Source: Candidatus Enterococcus testudinis
GTDB lineage: Bacteria; Bacillota; Bacilli; Lactobacillales; Enterococcaceae
Direction: 5' to 3'
NCBI RefSeq assembly: GCF_002140915.1
Contig: NZ_NGKU01000001.1
Span: forward strand, 560,967-601,570
DNA length: 40,604 nucleotides
The translations under genes were made by a program, and so were the position numbers. Position 1 is the first letter of the stretch; each line of letters starts with the position of its first letter. Positions 33,896-40,604 of this stretch are shown piece by piece. Under the pieces are notes generated by a model. That model was not told where the DNA came from, did no database searches, and worked only from the letters and a program-made list of their open reading frames with translations.

Positions 33896-34533
33896 AAAAA
33901 CAAATTTGGCTCGAACGTCTCGCGTATCTCTGTTTGTTTCTCTTTTTGATCAGTTTGGCGATTACCATCACGATCAATTTTCGCCCACTTTACTGGTTTG
34001 ACGTGCATTATTTAAATATTTTAGATGCAACCACTGTTTCTCAGGATGTTTTACACAAAAACTATGGGCTATTATTAGACTTTCTGAACAATCCCTTCAA
34101 TCAAACGTTGGCATTGCCAGATTTTCCGATGTCAGCTACCGGTGCTGGCCATTTTTATGATGTCAAGAAGCTGTTTTTGTTGAACTATGCTGTTATGATC
34201 CTCACGCTCGTGCCGAGTATATGGCTGAAACTGCGTTTCTGGAAAAAAGGACAACAATGGCGGTTCATTCGCCCCTTCCAATGGGGCATGGTAATTCCTG
34301 TCTTTTTCGGCTTTTTGATGGCGATTGGCTTTGATCGATTTTTTGTGACGTTTCACGAGATCTTTTTCAGCAATGATGACTGGTTGTTTGATCCTAGAAC
34401 GGATCCAATCATCAATGTCTTACCAGAAAGCTTTTTCATGCATTGTTTTATTTTATTTTTTGTTTTGATTGAACTCTTTTTCTTTGCTTTCTATTTTTGG
34501 GGTAAGAGAAGTTTGAAAAAGCGCACCGTCTAA
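33892..34533 (+). CDS. TIGR01906 family integral membrane protein
   Basis: A 213-residue membrane protein. Segments: a first hydrophobic stretch (residues about 8-30), an extracellular-looking loop with [10 protein letters not shown]-like residues (here [13 protein letters not shown]), a second ([11 protein letters not shown]), a third ([14 protein letters not shown]) and a fourth near the C-terminus. The pattern [20 protein letters not shown] is the family hallmark. Function unknown. It overlaps yutF by ATGA, so it is translationally coupled to it, and a terminator follows. Confidence 0.88.
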   Translation: MKKQIWLERLAYLCLFLFLISLAITITINFRPLYWFDVHYLNILDATTVSQDVLHKNYGLLLDFLNNPFNQTLALPDFPMSATGAGHFYDVKKLFLLNYAVMILTLVPSIWLKLRFWKKGQQWRFIRPFQWGMVIPVFFGFLMAIGFDRFFVTFHEIFFSNDDWLFDPRTDPIINVLPESFFMHCFILFFVLIELFFFAFYFWGKRSLKKRTV

Positions 34534-34553
34534 CACAGGTCATATGATAATCA

Positions 34554-34596
34554 AAAAAACACTTCAGCGGACGATGTCTGGGCTGAAGTGTTTTTT
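34554..34596. terminator. Bidirectional terminator yutF operon / pgpA
   Basis: AAAACACTTCAGC and GCTGAAGTGTTTT arms, 13-base loop, A-run and T-run on the two sides. Confidence 0.88.
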
Positions 34597-34600
34597 GGTT

Positions 34601-35110
34601 TTATTGCGTAATATAATGTGACTTGCTTGGATGTTGATGGGCCAAGCGGCTGGCTGCCGATGCGGCGATCGCACCTACGATATCATCTAAGAAGGTATGG
34701 ACCCGCGGGCCGTCATGACGATTCAACTCTTTTAAGATGCCGGGTTTGACTTTGTCGATATAGCCATAATTGGTAAAACCAATCGAGCCATAGACATTGA
34801 CGATGGATAAAGCCAAAATTTCATCGATACCATATAGACCTTCATCGTCTTTAACGATTTCTTGCAACGGATGCAGCAGCTGGTTTTCTTCAGCTAAGAT
34901 ATCCAATTGAATCCCTGTCAAAATCGTGTTGTGGACTTCTCGTTTGCTTAGGACCGCATTGACACTGTCAATGCACATAGCCAAAGTGATATCAGCGATG
35001 TAGTCTTTTTGTAAAAACATCACCAACTCACCAATGTCTTGCATGGAAACACCACGATCCGCTAGTAATTCCCGCGCCTTATCTTCTAATGTTTTATTCT
35101 CTAATACCAT
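34601..35110 (-). CDS. pgpA: Phosphatidylglycerophosphatase A-like protein (YutG)
   Basis: A 169-residue protein of the PgpA/YutG family, which removes phosphate from phosphatidylglycerol phosphate. Family motifs are visible: GFTNYGYIDKVKPGIL (about 109-124) and TFLDDIVGAIAASAASRLAH (about 136-155). The N-terminus lacks the membrane segment of Gram-negative PgpA, as usual in Firmicutes. The upstream gene on the same strand is an HD hydrolase; 23 bases separate them, so they are likely co-transcribed. GGGAAGA precedes the start. Confidence 0.88.
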   Translation of the reverse strand: MVLENKTLEDKARELLADRGVSMQDIGELVMFLQKDYIADITLAMCIDSVNAVLSKREVHNTILTGIQLDILAEENQLLHPLQEIVKDDEGLYGIDEILALSIVNVYGSIGFTNYGYIDKVKPGILKELNRHDGPRVHTFLDDIVGAIAASAASRLAHQHPSKSHYITQ

Positions 35111-35133
35111 ATTCTTCCCTCCGATGTGATAGG

Positions 35134-35745
35134 TTATTTTGTGAACATATTGTCCAATTGTGAAGAAGCAGCGACTGCCCAGGGGTGGGGGACAATGATG
35201 TCGCCTTTGAATAGCCAGTCAAGATAAACTTTTGCAGATGCTTCAAGAGAAACAGATAATGCATCAAGTAACTCTGGAAAAAATGGTGCCTGATCCTCGC
35301 GATCCCATTTGATTTTATCCGCCAAAAAAACGACAATATCTAATGGGCTGAAATCTGCTTTCAATGTAGTGTGGCATGCAATTGCGGAAAGAATCTCTGG
35401 ATCTGTCACATGAAAGACTTTCTTAGCCAATATGGCAGACTGTTGTTGGTGCAGTAAGAAGGGCGCTTGTTCTTCAGCGCCCAACACAGGTTCATTCATA
35501 GCTTGTTGGAAAGCGATGCGCTGATGATTGGGAATCACCACGCTAATATCATGGAGCAGACCAGCAGTATAAGCTTTTTGGGCATCAACATGAAACCGTA
35601 GGGCCAATGTTTTTGCGGCTTCGGCCACGTCAATATTGTGTTGCGCTGTATCATCCTCGCCAAATTGCTGTAAATAATGGATCATTTGCAATTGAAGTTC
35701 GTCGTCACCGACAGGTTGCACGTATAAATCAAAGTTGACTGTCAT
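35134..35745 (-). CDS. HD-domain hydrolase, YqeK-like
   Basis: A 203-residue HD phosphohydrolase. Residues HN (36-37), LLHD (63-66), a later HQQQSAILAKKVF and AIACHTT give the metal-site pattern of YqeK-type symmetrical Ap4A hydrolases. FLADKIKWDRED is also typical. The true yqeK usually lies with nadD and rsfS; this copy is next to pgpA and a reductase, so it is likely a paralogue and I withhold the symbol. It is 8 bases downstream of the reductase gene on the same strand. Confidence 0.75.
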   Translation of the reverse strand: MTVNFDLYVQPVGDDELQLQMIHYLQQFGEDDTAQHNIDVAEAAKTLALRFHVDAQKAYTAGLLHDISVVIPNHQRIAFQQAMNEPVLGAEEQAPFLLHQQQSAILAKKVFHVTDPEILSAIACHTTLKADFSPLDIVVFLADKIKWDREDQAPFFPELLDALSVSLEASAKVYLDWLFKGDIIVPHPWAVAASSQLDNMFTK

Positions 35746-35753
35746 TCATCCCT

Positions 35754-36731
35754 TCACTCCTTAAAAAGGCTTGTGCTATGTGCAGGTTGCGTACGTGTCT
35801 TAGGATCTATAAAGTGTAATGCATTGTTGACAGCAGTGGGTGCTTCACCAAAACCAGTTGCGATTAGATCGACTTTGCCGTCATAGAGAACGACATCGCC
35901 GCAACCATAAACACCAGGAATCGATGTGCGCATATCGGAACCGACAAAGACACCTTGGCGACTGCTTTTTAGTCCCCAATCTTTAATATTCAAAGTAGAG
36001 GAGAAGCCGTAGTTCACAATCAGTGCGTCTAAGTTTAATGAAACAGTTTCGTCCCCTTTGACTTGCTGCAGCGAAAGTCCGTTCAATCGTTGGTCTCCTT
36101 GGACTGCTTCGATCACATAGGGTGTTAAGACATTGACTGAGGAAGCTTTCAGTCTGTTGACACTATGTTCATGTGCCCGGAATTCAGGACGACGATGAAT
36201 CAGAAAGACTTCGCTGGCGATAGGTTCTAACATTAAAGCCCAATCAATTGCTGAGTCACCACCGCCGGCGATGGCAACTTTGCGCCCTGCATATTTCATC
36301 AAATCAGTCACAAAGTAATCCAATCCATATCCTTCAAAACAATCTACATCTGGTAAAGTCAATTTTCTTGGTTGGAAAGAACCGTTGCCTAAAGCAAGAA
36401 TCACGGCCTTTGAATAATGGGTCGTTTTGTCGGTCGTGATCTCAAGATAGTCGTCATATTTTTCAATATGCAAAACAGTCTCTTCTAAACAGTACTGGTG
36501 ATTGAAGGTGGTCAGCTGTTTTTCTAGATTTTGGACCAAGTCACCGGCTTTGATTTTCGGATAACCTGGAATATCGTATATATATTTTTCAGGGTACAAT
36601 GTAGCCAATTGGCCCCCTAATTGCGGCAAACTATCGATCAATTTGGTTTTTGCGTTACGCATACCGGCATAGAAGGCTGCGAACATGCCGGCAGGACCAG
36701 CACCAATGATCGTGATGTCAAAAATATCCAT
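35754..36731 (-). CDS. YumC-type ferredoxin/flavodoxin-NADP+ reductase
   Basis: A 325-residue FAD/NAD(P) enzyme. FAD-binding GAGPAGMFAAFYAG (about 10-23), NADPH-binding GGGDSAIDWALML (about 160-172) and a C-terminal GCGDVV (about 279-284). It resembles thioredoxin reductase but has no CxxC, which marks the YumC type 2 reductases. I use ATG 36731 (DIFDITIIGAGP) because AGAGGAA lies 6 bases upstream; the frame continues upstream without that support. It opens a three-gene minus-strand unit with the HD hydrolase and pgpA. Confidence 0.9.
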   Translation of the reverse strand: MDIFDITIIGAGPAGMFAAFYAGMRNAKTKLIDSLPQLGGQLATLYPEKYIYDIPGYPKIKAGDLVQNLEKQLTTFNHQYCLEETVLHIEKYDDYLEITTDKTTHYSKAVILALGNGSFQPRKLTLPDVDCFEGYGLDYFVTDLMKYAGRKVAIAGGGDSAIDWALMLEPIASEVFLIHRRPEFRAHEHSVNRLKASSVNVLTPYVIEAVQGDQRLNGLSLQQVKGDETVSLNLDALIVNYGFSSTLNIKDWGLKSSRQGVFVGSDMRTSIPGVYGCGDVVLYDGKVDLIATGFGEAPTAVNNALHFIDPKTRTQPAHSTSLFKE

Positions 36732-36792
36732 GTGATTCCTCTTTTCTACGCGTATATAGCTGGAAATTTGCGATATTTCATTGAATAATTTC

Positions 36793-36801
36793 ATTATAGC
36801 A
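36793..36801 (-). promoter_or_regulatory. Extended -10 promoter of the YumC-type gene
   Basis: Minus-strand TG-C-TATAAT: a perfect -10 box preceded by TGC. It is about 60 bases before the ATG and diverges from the cyclophilin promoter. Confidence 0.6.
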
Positions 36802-36834
36802 AAGATTATTGAAACTAGCATTTTTTCAATTTTC

Positions 36835-36843
36835 TGCTATCAT
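36835..36843 (+). promoter_or_regulatory. Extended -10 promoter of the cyclophilin gene
   Basis: TG-C-TATCAT, 30 bases before the GTG start. Confidence 0.55.
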
Positions 36844-36873
36844 GGATTTATGATAGAGAAGGAGGAGTTAGTT

Positions 36874-37461
36874 GTGTCTGAATTTCCACAGTTAGCATTA
36901 GCAAACCAAACTGGTCATCAAGCAGTCATCAAAACAAATCGTGGGGATATCGTTGTTCAATTGTTCCCAGAATTGGCCCCTAAAACAGTGAAAAACTTTG
37001 TCGAATTGGCGAAAAAAGGGTATTACGATGGGATTATTTTCCACCGTGTCATTCCTGATTTCATGATTCAAGGTGGCGATCCAACCGGTACTGGTATGGG
37101 TGGCGAGAGTATCTATGGCGGCAGCTTTGAAGATGAATTTTCAAAAGAGTTGTTTAACTTGCGTGGTGCTTTATCAATGGCCAATGCTGGTCCGAATACA
37201 AATGGCAGTCAATTTTTCATTGTTAACAATCAAAATGTACCAAGCAATATGCTAGGACAATTAGAAGGTGCGGGGTATCCAGCCGAAGTGATCGAAGCCT
37301 ATAAAGCAGGTGGAACACCATGGTTAGATTTCCGTCATACTGTGTTTGGTCATGTTGTTGAAGGATTGGCAGTCGTAGATGAGATTGCCGGCGTACAACG
37401 TGGACCGCAAGACCGTCCAGTACATGATGTCGTGATAGAAACAATCGAAATCAGCGAATAA
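36874..37461 (+). CDS. Cyclophilin-type peptidyl-prolyl cis-trans isomerase
   Basis: A 195-residue cytoplasmic PPIase. Cyclophilin motifs are intact: [14 protein letters not shown] (with the catalytic Arg), [27 protein letters not shown] and the [10 protein letters not shown] segment. It catalyses proline isomerisation in protein folding. I set GTG 36874 as start because AAGGAGG (36859-36865) lies 8 bases before; upstream in-frame codons have no site. Confidence 0.93.
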   Translation: MSEFPQLALANQTGHQAVIKTNRGDIVVQLFPELAPKTVKNFVELAKKGYYDGIIFHRVIPDFMIQGGDPTGTGMGGESIYGGSFEDEFSKELFNLRGALSMANAGPNTNGSQFFIVNNQNVPSNMLGQLEGAGYPAEVIEAYKAGGTPWLDFRHTVFGHVVEGLAVVDEIAGVQRGPQDRPVHDVVIETIEISE

Positions 37462-37467
37462 TAAAAG

Positions 37468-37518
37468 AAATACCCAATTGTTTGGCGTGATCAATGCCTG
37501 ACAATTGGGTATTTTTTT
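37468..37518. terminator. Bidirectional terminator cyclophilin / MalY-type lyase
   Basis: AAATACCCAATTGT and ACAATTGGGTATTT arms, 19-base loop, then T-run. The minus-strand stop codon overlaps the T-run. Confidence 0.85.
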
Positions 37519-38698
37519 ATTGGTTATCGATTGCCTGAAATGCCTTGGCGATTTGTTGCAAGGCTTGGGTAAGAATGGTCCGAGAGCAAGCGAAGTTCAA
37601 ACGCATATGTTGTGTGCCATGAGGACCGAAGATGGTTCCTTGGTTCAAGACAACGTTGGCTTCTTTGATCAAAATCCGCTGCAATTGATTGTCTGATAAT
37701 CCATAAGCTGAAAAATCAAGCCACATCAAATAGGTGCCTTCTGGCATCTGAAAGCGAACTTTTGGTAGTTCTTGTTGCAAGAAATCGCGAATGAAGTCCG
37801 CGTTACCTGAAAGATATAGCAACAGTTCTTCTAGCCAAGGTGTGCCATCACGATAAGCAGCTTCTGTCGCTACCGCACCGAACGTGTTGATTTCGCCTTG
37901 TACGTTTATCTCTTGTGCTTCTATAAACTGTTTTCTTAATTGAGGATCTTTGATAAATATCATGGAATTTTTGATTCCTGCTAAATTAAATGTTTTGGTT
38001 GCGGAAGACAAGACAATCGAAAACGCCGCAAAACTTGGATCAACAGTCTGAAAAGAAGTAAAAGTATGAGGCGCAAACACGATATCCTGATGAATTTCAT
38101 CACTGACTACTATGACGTGATGCTTTTGACATAATGTCCCGATCGTTCTCAATTCTTCCTTTGTCCAGACACGTCCACCGGGATTGTGTGGGTTGCAAAG
38201 GATGAACAGTTTGACATGATGATCAATAATCGTTTGTTCCATAGAAGCAAAATCAATTTCAAAATGGCCATTTCGTTCAAGTAAAGGTTCTCGGATCAGT
38301 TGACGCTTATTGCGATTGATCACATCAGCAAAGGGATGATAAACCGGATCGTGGATCAATACAGCATCATTTTCTTGGGTATAACTCTGTAAAGCCAACG
38401 CCAAACTCGGTACGACACCGCTGTTGAATAGAATGTCCTGTTTTTCTATTGTATAGTCATGACGGGTTCGCTGCCAATCGATAATCGCGTGATAGAGCGA
38501 GTCGGGGAAAATACTGTACCCATAGATTCCTTGGGCAACAGCTTGCTGCAATGCTTTCGTAACGGGTTCTGGCGCAAGGAAGTCCATATCAGCTACCCAT
38601 AAAGGCAACAAGTTCTCACGACGATACATTTCTTTAATTGCATCCCATTTCACACTATTCGTGTCGATGCGGGGGTGGACTTTATCAAAATCGATCAT
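37517..38698 (-). CDS. MalY/PatB-family PLP-dependent C-S lyase (aminotransferase fold)
   Basis: A 393-residue PLP enzyme of fold type I. Motifs: LWVADMDF near residue 34, CNPHNPGGRVW (about 168-178), SDEIHQD (about 199-205) and the Schiff-base Lys in SSATKTFNLAG (Lys235). This set defines the MalY/PatB cystathionine beta-lyase group, which cleaves cystathionine or cysteine conjugates to pyruvate, ammonia and a thiol. GGAGGG sits 6 bases before the ATG at 38698; a TTG one codon earlier is unlikely. Monocistronic. Confidence 0.9.
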   Translation of the reverse strand: MIDFDKVHPRIDTNSVKWDAIKEMYRRENLLPLWVADMDFLAPEPVTKALQQAVAQGIYGYSIFPDSLYHAIIDWQRTRHDYTIEKQDILFNSGVVPSLALALQSYTQENDAVLIHDPVYHPFADVINRNKRQLIREPLLERNGHFEIDFASMEQTIIDHHVKLFILCNPHNPGGRVWTKEELRTIGTLCQKHHVIVVSDEIHQDIVFAPHTFTSFQTVDPSFAAFSIVLSSATKTFNLAGIKNSMIFIKDPQLRKQFIEAQEINVQGEINTFGAVATEAAYRDGTPWLEELLLYLSGNADFIRDFLQQELPKVRFQMPEGTYLMWLDFSAYGLSDNQLQRILIKEANVVLNQGTIFGPHGTQHMRLNFACSRTILTQALQQIAKAFQAIDNQ

Positions 38699-38737
38699 CA
38701 ATATCCCTCCAATAATCTGTAAGATTGGTTCTGATAC

Positions 38738-38766
38738 TTCAAATCTACCACTTGTTCAAGTATAAT
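38738..38766 (+). promoter_or_regulatory. Promoter of cvfD
   Basis: TTCAAA (38738-38743), 17-base spacer, TATAAT (38761-38766). Confidence 0.68.
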
Positions 38767-38791
38767 AAAAGAGGAAAAGCGAGGAATGACG

Positions 38792-39172
38792 ATGACCTAT
38801 CAAATTGGAAACATTATAGAAGGAACAGTAACTGGCATTCAACCATATGGTGCCTTTGTTTCTTTAGATAAAGAAACGCAAGGGTTGATCCATGTATCAG
38901 AGATCCAATCTGGTTTTACGAAAAGTATTCATGAAGTGTTGCAGATTGGTCAGAAGATTCGTGTGCAAATCATTGATATCGATGAATATAGCCAAAAAAT
39001 CAGTCTGTCGCGACGCACGTTGGAATCCTCATTTGTGCAATCACCCTTTAAAAGAAAACGATACTTTACCAATAAGAATAAGCGGATCGGGTTTCGTACA
39101 ATAGAAGAGAATTTACCTCTATGGACAAGTGAAGCGAAAGAAATGTTAGAAAAAGAAACCAACAACAGATAA
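38792..39172 (+). CDS. cvfD: S1-domain RNA-binding regulator CvfD / general stress protein 13
   Basis: A protein of 126 residues. The first about 70 residues form one S1 domain (GNIIEGTVTGIQPYGAFVSL, GLIHVSEIQ, QKIRVQIIDIDEYSQKISLS). The C-terminal part is basic (FKRKRYFTNKNKR). The single S1 domain with this tail fits the YugI/CvfD family, which binds RNA and affects translation and virulence traits. I favour the second ATG (38792), as GAGG (38781-38784) is at the right distance; ATG 38786 is the alternative. Confidence 0.85.
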   Translation: MTYQIGNIIEGTVTGIQPYGAFVSLDKETQGLIHVSEIQSGFTKSIHEVLQIGQKIRVQIIDIDEYSQKISLSRRTLESSFVQSPFKRKRYFTNKNKRIGFRTIEENLPLWTSEAKEMLEKETNNR

Positions 39173-39176
39173 TCGT

Positions 39177-39197
39177 GCACATTTTCTGAAAATGTGC
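39177..39197. promoter_or_regulatory. CodY-like box (21-bp palindrome)
   Basis: Arms GCACATTTTC and GAAAATGTGC flank a single T. Positions 39180-39194 match the CodY consensus AATTTTCWGAAAATT at 13 of 15 bases. It abuts a TG-C-TAAAAT extended -10 (39195-39203). A hairpin role is unlikely with a one-base loop and no T-run. Confidence 0.6.
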
Positions 39198-39203
39198 TAA
39201 AAT
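39195..39203 (+). promoter_or_regulatory. Extended -10 promoter of the conserved 120-residue gene
   Basis: TG-C-TAAAAT, adjacent to the CodY-like box. Confidence 0.5.
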
Positions 39204-39239
39204 TACCTTGCAAACAAATGAATAACTGAGGTGGGTATT

Positions 39240-39602
39240 TTGGGATCCAAAAAAGTAGCAGGTACAGTTATGATGCACTTAGCAAATGGTTCGAAACGAT
39301 TTTTGATGCATATGAATGAAGGCAATGCAGAACTAGCGTCAACAGATTTTTCAGAGGATAAAACCGGCTTGGCTACGATCCTACAATTATTTAAGGAGCA
39401 GATCCACTTAGATGTGACTGCGATTGAATTGGTTGAATTGACCAATGGTAATATTGATACACAAAACATTCCTTTATTTGTTTTTGAAACACAAGAAGCA
39501 GAACAAACCCAACAATTGCCAAAGGGCTATGCGTGGGAGGAACCAAACATCTTCCGTAGAATCATTGAAGATTATGATATTGAAGGAGTACCGTTCTTTT
39601 GA
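39240..39602 (+). CDS. Conserved hypothetical protein, possibly CodY-controlled
   Basis: A 120-residue cytoplasmic protein (starts GSKKVAGTVMMHL). Beta-rich first half with HLANGSKRFLMHM, a helical middle and an acidic C-terminus (EDYDIEGVPFF). No signal peptide or known motif. I propose a TTG start at 39240; GAGGTGG lies before it and a GTG at 39231 falls within that site. I recall close relatives in other enterococci but no assigned function. The CodY-like box just upstream suggests nutritional repression. Confidence 0.72.
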   Translation: MGSKKVAGTVMMHLANGSKRFLMHMNEGNAELASTDFSEDKTGLATILQLFKEQIHLDVTAIELVELTNGNIDTQNIPLFVFETQEAEQTQQLPKGYAWEEPNIFRRIIEDYDIEGVPFF

Positions 39603-39638
39603 TCGTTGTATCTAGCGGAAACAAAATAGCAACTAATA

Positions 39639-39661
39639 GACTGCGAGAGCGGTCTTTTTTT
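39639..39661 (+). terminator. Terminator before the rRNA operon
   Basis: GACTGC / GCGGTC (one G-U) closing a GAGA tetraloop, then TTTTTTT. Confidence 0.8.
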
Positions 39662-39698
39662 ATGGAAACGATTTTCGTAAAAAAATTGAAAAATTTCC

Positions 39699-39727
39699 TT
39701 GACCGAACGTCAGAAGCATGGTAAATT
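39699..39727 (+). promoter_or_regulatory. rRNA operon promoter P1
   Basis: TTGACC, 17-base spacer, TAAATT. A-rich tracts upstream (AAAAAAATTGAAAAATTT) look like UP elements. Confidence 0.75.
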
Positions 39728-39790
39728 TATCAACGTTGGCAAAACGCCAACAGGTCAAAACATAACTTTCAAAAAAGTTTGAAAAAGTGC

Positions 39791-39819
39791 TTGACCAAAT
39801 GTAAAACAGATGATATTAT
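39791..39819 (+). promoter_or_regulatory. rRNA operon promoter P2
   Basis: TTGACC, 17-base spacer, TATTAT. A-rich UP-like region directly upstream (AAAAAAGTTTGAAAAAG). Located 92 bases after P1. Confidence 0.75.
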
Positions 39820-39886
39820 AACTGAGTCGCAAAATTAAAATGATTAAGCGTTGTTGATATGACAACAAATTAATTAAAAAAAGTTG

Positions 39887-39915
39887 TTGACAAATAACAA
39901 ATCATTTGTTATGAT
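39887..39915 (+). promoter_or_regulatory. rRNA operon promoter P3
   Basis: TTGACA, 17-base spacer, TATGAT. AAAAAAA upstream. 96 bases after P2. Confidence 0.85.
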
Positions 39916-39984
39916 GATTAAGTTGCTAAGGTAGCCGCAACGTTGTTGAAAAACAACAAGCGAAAAAAACTTTTATAAAAAGTG

Positions 39985-40013
39985 TTGACAATCACTTGTC
40001 ACTCTGATATGAT
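39985..40013 (+). promoter_or_regulatory. rRNA operon promoter P4
   Basis: TTGACA, 17-base spacer, TATGAT. AAAAAAAC and AAAAAG tracts upstream. 98 bases after P3. Confidence 0.88.
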
Positions 40014-40019
40014 ATAAAA

Positions 40020-40177
40020 GTTGCTAACACAGCAACGTAGACCTTTGAAAACTGAACAAAGCAAGCAAACGAACCAATGTGTAGGACGCTTCATTTTATG
40101 AAGCAAATACATGCAAGCAATAGCTAGCAAAAGTTTTAATTTATGAGCTTAACGATCCTTTGGATCGTTCAAACAAA
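40020..40177 (+). other. rRNA operon leader
   Basis: Transcribed leader from P4. It starts with hairpin GTTGC / GCAAC (40020-40036), contains CCTTTGAAAACTGAACAAA (about 40042-40060; the leader/boxA-like element common in Firmicutes), then hairpins GCTTCAT-TTT-ATGAAGC (40088-40104) and AACGATCC-TTT-GGATCGTT (40151-40169) just before 16S. These probably serve antitermination and processing. Confidence 0.7.

Positions 40178-40604
<427 letters not shown>

Noticed and set aside
39777-39960. CRISPR-like spacing in the A-rich region before 16S
   Set aside because: The near-regular ~95-base repeats are promoter modules with different sequences between them, not identical direct repeats with spacers.

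Overview
The window comes from a low-GC Gram-positive coccus of the genus Enterococcus. It ends inside a 16S rRNA gene whose first variable region (a CTTTTTCTTTCACC / GGTGAAAG-type stem) looks like the E. casseliflavus / E. gallinarum group. Strong AAGGAGG ribosome-binding sites, LPXTG and WxL surface proteins, an Mga-like regulator and several TGC-TATNAT extended -10 promoters fit this. I see no phage, insertion sequence, CRISPR array or tRNA.

Layout. (1) 1-9.6 kb: a co-directional cluster with a lipoprotein binding protein, two permeases and two ATPases of the dipeptide/oligopeptide ABC family, then a DUF1861 protein, a GH130 glycoside phosphorylase and a phosphohexomutase. Read together this is probably a mannoside-uptake and phosphorolysis pathway: import, cleavage to mannose 1-phosphate, conversion to mannose 6-phosphate. 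(2) 9.7-11.7 kb: a 44-residue membrane peptide and an oleate hydratase of the type that lacks the usual catalytic Glu. (3) 12-17.6 kb: an Rgg-like regulator, a P-type cation ATPase, a MazG-like pyrophosphohydrolase, a DUF4143 AAA ATPase behind paired palindromes, and a Gdx/SugE-type SMR exporter with a structured leader. (4) 17.7-23.1 kb: a DUF4767 lipoprotein, a GNAT-TPR fusion, a YczE-like membrane protein, rsmF, a small secreted or membrane protein, tadA and the SRP RNA gene. (5) 23.1-30.1 kb: a WxL surface-protein locus with its Mga-like regulator; its first surface gene joins a sortase substrate and a WxL protein in one reading frame. (6) 30.3-39.6 kb: housekeeping genes: a FUSC-like membrane protein, yunD-yutD-yutF-TIGR01906, pgpA, an HD hydrolase, a YumC-type reductase, a cyclophilin, a MalY/PatB lyase, cvfD and a conserved gene behind a CodY-like box. 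(7) 39.6-40.6 kb: four tandem rRNA promoters and the start of rrs.

The most unusual items are the LPXTG-WxL fused reading frame, the exporter leader with a terminator-like hairpin, the paired palindromes before the DUF4143 ATPase, the oleate hydratase with Met in place of the conserved Glu, and the coupling of a peptide-type ABC transporter to mannoside phosphorolysis. All calls come from reading the sequence and from memory of the families; no database search was run.
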